Source of the DNA: Sphagnum compactum
Taxonomy: Eukaryota > Bryophyta > Sphagnopsida > Sphagnales
NCBI GenBank assembly: GCA_965153455.1
Contig: OZ234494.1
Span: 16,492,001-16,556,000, forward strand
Direction of reading: 5' to 3'
Length of the DNA: 64,000 nt
Part shown: in pieces, positions 1-9,826 of the stretch
Layout: the number at the start of each line of letters is the position of its first letter
Numbering within the stretch: position 1 is the first letter of the stretch
The notes under the pieces: model-generated
Told to the model about the DNA's origin: nothing
What the model saw: the letters and a program-made list of their open reading frames with translations, nothing else
Databases searched by the model: none
Translations under genes and position numbers: made by a program

Positions 1-1030
1 AACATTATATAGGGAACATCACCACACTTTTGTGTAAAGGTCATTTTGGTTTTGTCATTGGAGATGGCCTTATATATTAAAACTTAGAGCTAACACTTAA
101 AACTCTAGAACTCAAACCTAAGGCTTTAGAACTTAGAAATTTTGAACCCTATTTAAGCCTAAGACCCTAGCCTTTACCTAACCTTATGACCTGGACCATG
201 GAAAAGCTTTTAGACCAATTAAGTCTAGTCCATGCAACTATGTCAAGTCTGCTTCTTAGACCTAGTCCATAATTGAACCCAAACCAAGAACCCGAAACCA
301 GCCAACACTGGTTCTGACTTTTTATAGTCTCAGTTTCATGTTCATGGGTGTGCCTTGGGAACAACAAATAGGTGGTAATCTTGCATGTGAGAAATATCAT
401 TGCAGGGTCAAATGCTGAGTATGGGTGGAGTTGCTCTTACTATAGGGAAGAGATTATTTATTTCCTTTTTGTTGGGACGGAGTCCATCAGTTTGCAATAT
501 CATTCTTTGGGGGCAATGTGAAAATTGGGCTGTCATATAGAGAAAGATAGCCTGTGAAATCTGAATGTGATAAGAAAGATATGGCTACCTATTTGTGAGC
601 ACAGACCGATGACAATATAGATTTGTAATTTAATAACACTCAATGAACTATGGATAATTCATTATGCAAATGAATATGTAGGAGTTCCTAATGTTCCTAA
701 AGTTTTAAATTTTAAAAGTTGGATCATTTTACAAGGGAGGTTAACCCTTAATTGACATTTGACCAAACCAGTGCCGGGTGACAGGAGGGAGTTTGCAAGC
801 ACATAACCTACCAGTAGCTGGAGTTTTGCGACATTTTAAACAATCCAACTTAGTAGACTTGTAGGGGATTTCAATCTGAATCTTTTCGTATTAAAAATGG
901 GTAATTTGGGTGAAAATTGATAAACCCCACCATTGAAAGTGCAATTTTATGAGATACATGCAGCTTTCAAATTTTGGTGTTTTTGGAGTATTTGATTTAG
1001 CTACCATAGTTCAATGATCCTAAAACTTTA
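1..1030. other. Spacer, no gene seen
   Basis: Mixed-composition sequence with no open frame that looks coding. Between about 70 and 185 the text is built from short variants of 'aactctagaactcaaacctaaggc', which suggests an old simple repeat. Nothing else is recognised. Confidence 0.5.
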
Positions 1031-2700
1031 CAGCAGACTGAAGGTGGGCATATGAGGTTGGTGGAGAAGGCCATCACTGACACCTACTTCAACACTGATA
1101 AGAAGTAGGTAATCTGCCTAGTTTATGAGAATCTCTCGCTGCTGCAACAATTCAATCTAGCCTACCACTACTAATAATCTCTGCAAATTTTCAATCTATA
1201 TTGACATTAGTCTGTGATACCCATGAGCTTTTGTTTCATCAAGCAACCGAGTTCTTGCCCTTATGCCTGCCAGCAAGCTCTGCACATAAGTCAATGTGGC
1301 ATCTTGGGTGTCTGATCTCACAATACCACAACCGCACTTTGTCTCACACTGGAAGACTGGAAGTTGCTTTCTTCATTGACAGACCTGCCTTTGACTGGAA
1401 ACATTCACATGTAGGATCTTGTCAAATCAGTAGTATGTGAATGAATCCATTTCAAGGGTCAGTCCTTATCCAGACTGTGAGCTAGAGTTTCCCAACAGAG
1501 CTGTAGGATATTGCTCAAAAACCTAGCAAAAGAATGGGGGGCATCAAAACTTAAAACCTAGCTCCCAAGAGGTTTTGAGGCCATCATTTTTGTCATTAGT
1601 ACTGAGTGACATACAGCTGAGCTAGTGGAGATTTATACCAAGAGATGTTATGTGCATGCGGGATTTTTGACAAAGGGAAAGTTAAACCTGGATTTCAGAG
1701 CAGGGTCCACAGCAACAGCAACCCTATTGTTGAACAAAGGGAGACAAATCATCGTTGCAAATGTTGGTGACTCCAGAGCAGTCCTATCATGAGGTGGTGA
1801 GGGAATAAATCTCAGTGTTGACCATGCACATCAGAATGCCAAGGAGCGGAAGATGGTATCTCACTGAGGTCCACTTGTTACAATTGCTTGCTTAGGCAAT
1901 GTTCTTAGACTCTAACTTCTGCAGATCTTTTTGGTACTGTGTATGAGTTAGCTCGCAAGGAATCTCGTTTGGATGTAACAACCAAATGTGTTTGGCTCAG
2001 TGTTGTGCTTGTATTCCATGAGGAGGTTCACAGTCAAGCCAGTTGGAGCATGATTTGTCATTCTGAGTAGTTGGTACTTCGTTTGGGGCATATGCTTTTG
2101 TGCAAGGCCATGGTCACCTTTCATCCCAGCTGAATATATGCAAGTCAGCAGCATCTCTCATTTCATCTGAAGTGTGGTGCCTTCAGCCTTTGAGCTGAAT
2201 AGGATCGGATGCTGAAGTGCATTATTGGACAATCAAATCTGTCCAGTGGCAGTATAAGATGATTCAAGGATGAATCCTGTTTCACAGAATCCTGATAGAT
2301 AGTTTTCCACTGTTTCTTTGACAGGTGGAAAGCAAGGTAGGAGAGGTTGTGCTGATTGGTGGAGTTTACTGCAGTGATCAAAGATTGGCAATGTTGAGAT
2401 CTTTCAGAGATTACAGATTGAAAAACCATTGAAGTGTAGAGCCTGACATCTGGGAAGGTTTCTTAACCCCAGAGGACAATTTCTTCATTGTTGCCAGTGA
2501 TGGGTTGTGGGATGTGATTAACACTGTTGGTGCTGTGAAGTTTGTGCACACTGAGGAAGAGCAGCCAAAGGATTAGCAGCTGGTGCATTGAGGCAAGGCA
2601 GTCATGATGACATTTCTGTTCTTATCATGTGTCCAAATGATACAAAGTTAGGAGTGATGTCATTTGAAACTTTAGTCATGTTTGATGAAGATTATATATC
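1031..2700 (+). pseudogene. Decayed PP2C-type protein phosphatase gene
   Basis: Three islands read as consecutive parts of a plant type-2C protein phosphatase (a Mg/Mn-dependent Ser/Thr phosphatase). About 1031-1110 reads EKAITDTYFNTDKK then a stop, and is followed by gtaatc, a possible donor. From 1699, after a good acceptor (ggatttcag), comes GSTATATLLLN, then VANVGDSRAVLS (1754-1789), where a TGA at 1790-1792 breaks the conserved Gly-rich segment, then SVDHAH. About 2375-2520 gives RLAMLRSFRDYRLKNH, a stop, SVEPDI and FFIVASDGLWDVI, where ASDGLWDV is a PP2C hallmark. A frameshift follows before ALRQGSHDDIS (about 2588-2617), the C-terminal metal-binding region. Island order and spacing match exons with introns, so this is an unprocessed dead copy, not a retrocopy. 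The GxFDGHGG segment was not found. It runs convergently with the fucosyltransferase gene. Confidence 0.8.
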
Positions 2701-3300
2701 AGAGGTGGTATGAGGCATTCAGAATTCTGGAGCTTGTTGAACTTTTTTTAGGTTTCCCAATAGAAGTACACCAATTCTGTTCTGTGCAGATGCATCCTGC
2801 CAACTAGCAGCAGGAGACAGTACCCTCAATGGCTCCAGGGGAACAAGTTCTTACTCTGCAAGGCTTGTTATATGGTCTAAAGGACTTACATTGGCACTGT
2901 GGCTTGAGTTGCACAAAGTAGATGATCCAAGACATCTAGATGTAAATGGAATTTCAAAGATCCACTTCTTTTCAGGCAGGTAATATTCATGCATGAAGAC
3001 CTAGCTGTTTCTGGAAATTGAGGCGAAAAAGATGCTGGCCAGTTCTTATCAACTCAAAAGAAACTTGCAATTACTGCACAAATTGAATTTCAGGGAGGCC
3101 ATGTCCTGTGTAACTAGGACCATGTCTATATTTGGATCTTAACATTTCTTCTGACTCAATTAGCACATGAAATCAAGATTGAGTGTGGTGAATGGTCTTG
3201 TAGCAGATAGGACAGAGAGAGTTGATATTTATGTCATCAGATGCCTAATGTAGTTGGAACAATGGAGCACTTGTATGAAGCAAGATGGGTCTTCCAGAAA
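2701..3300. other. Spacer between PP2C relic and GT37 gene
   Basis: Contains broken open stretches on the + strand but no motif I can name. It may include the degraded 3' end of the phosphatase gene. Confidence 0.35.
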
Positions 3301-3301
3301 A

Positions 3302-3415
3302 GTCTGCAGAGATATACCATCAGGATGATATAAGTAAGGTAATGATGTGCTTACAGAGTCTCTGCAGAGATACCATTGGGATGATGTGAATAGGTGAGGC
3401 AATCATGTGCAGAAG
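3302..3415 (+). repeat. Two-copy tandem repeat, about 56 bp unit
   Basis: Two adjacent copies share the pattern 'gcagagata..accat.gggatgat.t.aatagg.gaggcaat.atgtgc'. The array lies just 3' of the fucosyltransferase stop codon, probably within its 3' untranslated or downstream region. Confidence 0.6.
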
Positions 3416-3458
3416 CTACTGACATGATAAGAAGAAGAGGAAGAGAGAGATCGTGACT

Positions 3459-6376
3459 TTATTCCCACAATTGTGCACTGGAGGGGTCTTCAGCATGGTC
3501 AACCAGTTGAAGACCACCTTCTTTATCTTGACACTCTTTGATGTGATTCTGTATCCAATTGCTATGCCCTGCAGTTTCCTTGGAGCCTCTGCAGGCAAGT
3601 TTCTGTGGAAAGTGAGTGCAAGGCTCCATTGATTGTCCCCTGAAGCATGCTTGTGGTCCATTGGCTGTGATATTGTCTCTCTGAATATTCAGAATGATAG
3701 GTTTCAACCCTCCGATGGCTGCAGCACCATCCAGCAAGACTGTCAACTCTTCAGAATTCAAGGCAAGAGGAACAGCAGCACTCTATGGCAGCGTTTCCAA
3801 CAGTTATGTCCATAGTCCATACAACACAAATGTTAGAACTGGGTGTGCATCAATGCATGTAGATTCTGTGAATAGTTTGTGAGAAGTGGAATCAAGTTCA
3901 TCACATGCAATGTTATGTGGTTCCCTTCATTTTTACATGCTTGTCTCTAGTTTGTACTTACTCACAAGCGATGTTGCCAGTAATGAAAGAAATTCAGCAC
4001 TTGCAGCCAAACATCCTACAGGGAAAGCACCTTCCAGGCAGAAGGAAGGGTGTTGTATGCACCAGCATGAGCTCTCACATTGTGTGTGGAGAAAGTCAGT
4101 TCTTGTAATAATGACATTACCTTGTGGGATGTATCCAAAGGTTGAATAGGGGCTGGTCAAGAGTACATCACTGAAGCTCAGCAGCCACATCTCCACAAAG
4201 GCAAGCTGTGCCTGTTGCACTGTGTAATCTTGACGCCCCTGGTGCATGAAATTAGTGTAAGGGAAAAAGCTAATCTTGACAGTTGCTTCTGCAGAACACC
4301 CAGTTCTGCTGACATCCATAGTATGGGCAATGTAAAGAGATGACCTCATTGATGATTGTGAATTGTGACAGCTATAGGCATTTGTGCATTTTGAAGCAAT
4401 TGTGTTTTGTAGTTGTGTGAAGACAGTACGATCTGTTCCACACAGACAAAATGGGATTGGATTGAACCCACCTACTGCACTGTGCTGCACCATATACTGT
4501 GAGAAAGTCTGGAAATGGTTCATTTGGGAATAACATACCAGATGGGATACTGTGTGGAAACGTATCATGGCACTTTCTGCATTAGGTATCGCACCATAAG
4601 AATCTCTCAAAGATTCATAGAAACGGATTTGGAGTGATGCAACCAGCACTGCAATGTCTGCTGATGTAAGTTCACCCTCCCTTCTCTTGAGGAAGAAACC
4701 AGAGAGTGCGTCAATGTTCTCCTTCTCAACTAATTCTGGTAGCACCTGGCATAACATAAAATCAGAAATGAAGGGCAAGTCTTGGGATGATCAGGTCAGT
4801 CTCATGAATGGATTTGTGACCCTGGCATATGGTGCAGTGGACATGGATTTGTAGAGGATGCCATTACTGTTGAGCAAAATTGCAACTAATTTACCATCAA
4901 GTGCATTGGCAGACACAAGAAAATATTCAGATTATCTAGAATGGGAATGAATTTGATCCAACCTTCTCACTTTGAAGGCACTGAAGAATTCTTTCCAGGA
5001 CTTCTTCATCAAAAGCTCCAGGATCCTTGCGGCCATGGAGCCGGATCTGCAAGCCCACAAGAGTCCTGGAACCTGAGATATAACTCCAATACTCCCGCAA
5101 AATGCGAGCCCAAATGTCATTGTGAGGGAGGAGGAGACGGTGGCTGAGGTGAAAAAACACTTGATCTTCTGTGGATGGGAAAATGGGATGCAAACGCTCC
5201 CAAAGAGAAGGAATCATAAGCAGGCGAGTCACAAAGTACTGATTGCTTAGCCACCCAAGCCATTGCACATCCATGAGAAGCAACTGGTTTTGATCACAGA
5301 AAAATTGACTGTCTCCCCAACTCTGTGAGCAAACATCAATTCAACCCACCCACCTCACTCCTTCAGAGCAAAAAACATCATAGACTTCACCATAAATAGA
5401 ATAAGTCCTCACCCGATCAATACCTAAGATACAGCAGGCAGGTTCTATTGCAGGTGTATCCAGGTCCAGCATCTTGGGAGCTGGAAAAACCCATCTTCTT
5501 CAAGAGGGAAATCTGGTACATAAAGGTTGATACCAAAGTGGTAGACAGCCACAGGGAGTCTTGCATGGCATTGCTGTGCACAACTGCATGATGAGCTATA
5601 TGTACTCATCGAAATGTGCATGATCCATGGAAACCCTATTCCTGCAACTATTGAAACAGCAAGTCCAGTTCCTTACTTCTCATGATCTTGCAATTTACCT
5701 GAACGTGCTCAAGATGCAAACACAACAAGTCAACATCTCTGAATTCGGAGTCAATTGCATGGATAAAAGCAGGTGCAGTTGCCACCTCTTCATAGGGGAA
5801 GTCCACTGGGAGCAACCATGAAGAACCAGGGAAGGGATCGCACAACAATTTTGCAAACAAACTTCTGGAATCAATCAGGAACACCCGGTCGGTAGCAAGA
5901 GCATAAGTGAAAGCAGAGATGAGAGAAAGAAAATGGTTTCCAAGCCCGAATGCACCCTCGATCATAATCAGGTAGTTGCAGTCATCATGAGCCTTCATCT
6001 TCCGCTCATGCAAAAACGCATGTGTCAAATTCTTTTGGAATGAACATGCTCTGTGCAGCTCCCCATAGCGTTTCCATGCAGCATCTAGCTCAGCAGATGC
6101 TGTAAACCGCTGTGGATCTTTCCTGTAGAGAAGATGCTGTGTTCTGGCCACGCATGTTTCATCATCTTTCAGTGGAATGCTAGCCTTAGAAAACTGTTGT
6201 GAATTCAGCTCTTGAATTGGATTACTGCACCTTGCCTTAACCCTTGTCATTACATTTGCCATATCCATCAACACAAAGAAGGAGAACAAAAGGATGCATC
6301 CCACGCACATGACAATGAGCATCTTGTGCCAGAATGGTCCCATCGGCTCCTTCCCAGGTTCCCGAGGACCAGCCAT
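3459..6376 (-). CDS. GT37 xyloglucan-type galactoside 2-alpha-L-fucosyltransferase, five exons
   Basis: Predicted Golgi type II membrane enzyme of family GT37, which moves fucose from GDP-fucose to galactose on wall glycans such as xyloglucan. Exons (minus strand): 5699-6376, 4963-5322, 4595-4745, 4121-4288, 3459-3718. All introns are GT-AG, phases 0, 0, 1, 1, and the total is 1617 nt giving 538 residues plus TAA. That is close to Arabidopsis FUT1 as I recall it (about 558). Residues 1-17 are cytosolic and 19-40 form a membrane anchor. Residues 134-170 hold the nucleotide-sugar region (NYLIMIEGAFGLGN, then TDRVFLID), followed by PFPGSSWLLP (181-190). FFCDQNQ is near 233, the donor-binding VGLQIR is at 315-320, then AVLVASL, LLSFSDVLLTSPYSTFGY (433-450) and MEPCTHFP (483-490). 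The residue after GLGN is His, where family members I recall have Arg. The ATG at 6376 puts the anchor 18 residues in. The exact acceptor substrate is not decided by sequence. Confidence 0.93.
5445..5609 (-). CDS. 54-codon open frame inside intron 1 of the GT37 gene, unknown
   Basis: ATG at 5609 to TAG at 5445, wholly inside the first intron (5323-5698) and on the same strand as the host gene. The product starts MSTYSSSCSCAQQCHARL and contains NLYVPDFPLEEDG and FFQLPRCWTWIH before the stop. It is not needed for a continuous fucosyltransferase reading frame. The order DFPL, acidic, GF, Q, PRC recalls the stretch after the SWLLP motif in some plant GT37 enzymes, so it could be a duplicated or alternative exon relic rather than an independent gene. 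No splice site joins it in frame at its 3' end because of the TAG. Real expression is doubtful. Confidence 0.25.
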   Translation of the reverse strand: MSTYSSSCSCAQQCHARLPVAVYHFGINLYVPDFPLEEDGFFQLPRCWTWIHLQ

Positions 6377-6940
6377 AGAACCAAACTACTCTGAAGCCTT
6401 GAATCCTTTGGGCTTAGAGTTCAAGAATTTCTTGTCTCACATAAAATGTCATCTAAACCCTATTTGAACATCATCAGCATTCTGGCAGTGCTCCATGTCT
6501 CTTTCTCTTTCCTCAGCTATGTTCTTCAAACTGCCAGTCTGCCTGTTCAATGCTGGCTCACATGATCATTCCATGATACATGAGGTCCCACCCAATTCTT
6601 GTCAAAAGTTCGACATCACAAAATTGTGCTTCTTTCCCTCTCCTCCTCATTCTTTCCACATGCGGTTTACTTCTCAATTCTAAACCAGAATCTAAGCGCC
6701 CAGAATCTAAGTACTCCAATGTTGAAGATTCAAAATGAACACTTAGAGCGTCAATTTTTGCAGCCAAACTTTCCAATCGATTTTCTGTGCGGACAGAAAC
6801 CCAATTGCAGTCAAGAGACTCTCTCTCTCTCTCTCTCTCTCTCTGTGTCTCCAAAAACAGTTTACAAAGAATGCAAAATCTGCATTGAAATACGGACTTT
6901 GGGTGTAGCGGCGTGACAACGTGTGCACGAGGGAGGGAGG

Positions 6941-6971
<31 letters not shown>

Positions 6972-7100
6972 CAAGTCTTGAACGCACGAAGACGACGAAA
7001 GGTGTGCATGGTAGCTCTTTTGTGCATTACGTAATGGGATGCATCTCCTCACGAACGAACGTAATAGGATGATGCATCATCTCCTCACGAACGAATGTTA
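6377..7100 (-). promoter_or_regulatory. Upstream region of GT37 gene with CT, GGGA and GAAA microsatellites
   Basis: Upstream DNA of the fucosyltransferase. It holds a (CT)n tract at about 6818-6844 (GA on the gene strand), a GGGA run at about 6929-6952 and a GAAA run at about 6952-6972. A two-copy direct repeat sits at about 7038-7098, containing 'atctcctcacgaacgaa' twice. GA/CT tracts are common in plant 5' leaders and promoters. No convincing TATA box was picked. Confidence 0.4.
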
Positions 7101-7703
7101 CGTTGGATGCCGACCAGGTGATGGTTTTGAGAGGAAAAAAAAAACCCAAAGGAAAAATAATTTCACAATTTTATATTATTTTTATATTATTTTCCTCTTC
7201 CCCCATCTCCCCTCTTAATCCCCCCCCCCTCCACTCCGTTTTTGCACGTCTTTGCCCACTTTTTACAACGTTGAAGGACCCAGTTGCTTGTTTTTGCCAA
7301 TTTGGTGATGTAGTTCTCATGAGTGGGGGATCTGAGTGAATAGATACGCAGATTTTAGCCACATTTGACCCTATTAAAAAAAATTGGAAATTGAAGCATT
7401 TGTATCCTTCCATTTTGTTCATTGTATTCCCCCTTTTTTTGGGTGCTTTGGTTCATTTATAGTTGGCAGCGTTTAAATTTAAAAATGTAAATTAAAAAAA
7501 ATTACTTATCTCCTTCTGTGGATAAATTTTTTTTATTCAAATTTACATTTTTACATCTTCTCTTACCTGCTCAAACCTGTGGAAAATCTGGTGGTTTTTT
7601 AAAAATAAAATATTTTGAAAATTTGGTGATTAAAAAAGACAACCCCAAAAACCATTCTTTCTCACATTTTGGAAAAGAATGTGTCAACCAGAAAAAAATT
7701 TAT

Positions 7704-7920
7704 TGTAGTACCTTGGCCACTTTGATGCATGTTTGTTGAATAATTAATTAATTAATTAATTTTGAGGATTCCATTTTGACAAATGATATATTCTCAAATA
7801 TTCCATCACATTCTTTATTTTCCTTACAAAAATATTCCTGAAAATTTTGGGGCAAATTTCAACATTTCTGAAAATAATATAATTAGTGTTGAACTGGGCC
7901 AGGTCCTACAGGACTAGTGA
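7704..7920 (+). repeat. Dispersed repeat pair, copy 1
   Basis: Aligns by eye with 10505-10720 in the same orientation. Both carry 'gtagtacctt.gccatt', 'gaaataat.tattaatt', 'cattttgacaaatg.atattct.aaatattc', then 'gaaaataatataatta.tgttgaactggcc'. The two copies lie on either side of the Helitron. Confidence 0.65.
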
Positions 7921-8689
7921 AGGCATTTCCTACCATTTTTTTAACCCCTACAGATGAAATCAATGTGATATGCGTTAATGGATGATTTCATTCAGGCCAT
8001 ACAAGCATCAACACTGCACTACTCAGTCTTCTTTATGTAACTCAAGATATGTTCCTCTCTGTATTTTCTTTTCCAGTAAAGTTGGTTTCAGGGTTTGTTT
8101 GTTTGTTTGTTTGTTTTGTTGTTTTTTCAATTTTGTGATGTATCCTCATTCACAAGAAGATTTAGCCAAATTTGGCTATACACCAGACATGAAAGAAGAA
8201 AAATCTAAGAATCCTTTTGTATTTGGCTACATGCTGGAACCTGTTTGTACAAATAGACTGTTGAAGTTAAAATTTTATTTTTTGAAATCTGGCAAGTTCC
8301 CCATTTTTCTTTCACAAAAAAAATCCTTTGAATGTGTCAAAATAATTTTTTTTAGGTCAAGAAATGCAAAAATCCCCGCCCCCATCACCTCCACCCCCCT
8401 TGGGCACAGAAAACAAATGTCAAAAGATGAATGTGAATCTTCTTACAACCAAATTTAGGATTAGGATGAATCATCTCACCTAGTTGATAGGGGGCAAAAT
8501 CCCTTGAAGCTACTATACTCTATAATGATTATCAACACAAACATGGTCTCAAGTGTAACAGGGCTTATTTCCAAAGGTACAATATCTCGCTCTGAGGTTT
8601 CAAATAGTCCTTTTTTGGGGGTGAAAAATCACCAACAAGTGACACTGACTCAAAAATAAAAATAAAAATGGCGAAAATCACCTTTATGT

Positions 8690-8850
8690 TTTTTTCAAAA
8701 ACAAGTTGCCACATTTCGCCCATTTTTTATTTTTTGAGGGAAAGTATCACCTAGGTTGATCTATCGGCTACACTTTTAATGATGCTGTACAAAACTCTAT
8801 TAAGTCTAAATCTGTCTGTAATGGAAGGGCTGGCCACTGTTGCTACATAA
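8690..8850 (+). repeat. Dispersed repeat, copy 1 of a distant pair
   Basis: Shares 'ggctac.ttttaatg.t.ctgtacaaaa', 'aaatctgtctg' and the spacing between them with 47280-47441, about 38.5 kb away in the same orientation. Confidence 0.5.
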
Positions 8851-8980
8851 CAAAATTGCAAAACAAAACAACACTGGTTCCAAAGCCTCATGGATAAACC
8901 GTGCCTCAAGTTTATATGCACATTGTTATCACCACCCCTTAATTAATCCAAAAGGTCCAATCTTATATATAAAGTACCTT

Positions 8981-9276
8981 GTCCGTGCGTCCGTCCGTCC
9001 GACGACGTTCTGGGAGCATTTTCTGTGGCAGAACCGGCCACAGAGATAACTGACCACTGGACGCAGACTGTCTGTGACCACTGGACGCAGAGAAAAGTGA
9101 CTGGACGCAGAGAAAAGCGACGTATATTGTCCGTGCGTCCGTCCGTCCGACGACGTTCTGGGAGCATTTTCTGTGGCAGAACCGGCCACAGAGATAACTG
9201 ACCACTGGACGCAGACTGTCTGTGACCACTGGACGCAGAGAAAAGTGACTGGACGCAGAGAAAAGCGACGTATATA
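8981..9276 (+). repeat. Tandem duplication, 148-bp unit, in Helitron
   Basis: Two near-identical copies start with 'gtccgtgcgtccgtccgtcc' and end with 'aaaagcgacgtatat'. Each contains the word 'ctggacgcag' several times. The long open frames read on the minus strand here are a by-product of the repeat length not interrupting the frame. Confidence 0.9.
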
Positions 9277-9529
9277 ACTGGACGCAGACTGTCTGTGTGT
9301 CTGTCTGTCTGTGTGTCCAGGTCCTGAAACCCAGGTCCTCCGTCCGTCGAGGTCCTGAAAGGCGAGGTCTTCTTCGTCCGTCGAGGTCCTGAAACCCAGA
9401 TCGGGACCCGCCTGTCCGTCTGGTCGAGGTCCTGAAACCCAGATCCCAAAAACCTGCCTGGCTCCTCTTTTCCGGGTTTTCGTGAAACCCGGCAGTTCTG
9501 TGCACGAAAACCTGGCAGTTCTGTATTTG

Positions 9530-9782
9530 TATTATGTATTTGTATAATTCTATCTAATTAGGAGTTCTGGATGGATTGATGATGTGGATGAAATATTATG
9601 TATTTATATAATTCTATCCACTGAGGAGTTCTGGATGGATTGATGATGTGGATGAAATATTATACGTTTTACGTTCCGTCCAATGAGCTCAGAGTTCTGG
9701 ATGGGTGGTTATGAGGATGAGATATCATGTATTTGTAGTTCCATCCAATTAGGAGGAATGATTATGTGGATGAAATATCATT
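9530..9782 (+). repeat. Degenerate ~60-65-bp tandem repeat, four units
   Basis: Units share 'tatttgtataattctatcca', 'aggagttctggatgg' and 'gatgtggatgaaatatta'. The first two are nearly identical and the third and fourth have drifted. The array forms the 3' half of the Helitron. Confidence 0.8.
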
Positions 9783-9826
9783 TCCCAGTGCCGTGTCGTG
9801 CCTTGCAGGCACGGGAGCCCACTAGT

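Larger units (their letters stand above)
7101..8960. other. AT-rich spacer with two dispersed-repeat copies
   Basis: No gene seen. It contains a TTAA-type microsatellite (about 7739-7761), a GTTT run (about 8094-8117), one copy of a repeat pair (about 7704-7920, see 10505-10720), and one copy of another pair (about 8690-8850, see 47280-47441). The 158-codon open frame at 7982-8458 is low in information and has no recognisable domain. Confidence 0.45.
8961..9825 (+). mobile_element. Complete non-autonomous Helitron
   Basis: The 5' end is TC followed by TTATATATAAAG, a typical Helitron start, with A as the preceding base. The 3' end has a 6-bp stem hairpin (cgtgcc-ttgca-ggcacg, 9797-9813), eight bases, then CTAG (9822-9825) followed by T. 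This fits insertion between A and T with no target duplication. The interior is two 148-bp units (8981-9128 and 9129-9276), then a part-unit and CCGTCGAGGTCCTGAAA-type repeats, then four degenerate ~60-65-bp units (about 9530-9782). There is no Rep/helicase coding, so movement would need an autonomous partner. The GC-rich 5' half differs sharply from the AT-rich flanks, which suggests a recent insertion. The flank 'aaaaggtccaa' is shared with the 53.5 kb element, so the true 5' border could lie about 11 bases further out. Confidence 0.8.

Noticed and set aside
6558-7052. 164-codon minus frame upstream of the fucosyltransferase
   Set aside because: Passes through CT, GGGA and GAAA microsatellites. 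No family resemblance.
8943-9505. Overlapping minus frames of 168 and 180 codons
   Set aside because: Both are read through the 148-bp Helitron repeat. The repeated peptides simply mirror the DNA units, with a frame change between copies.
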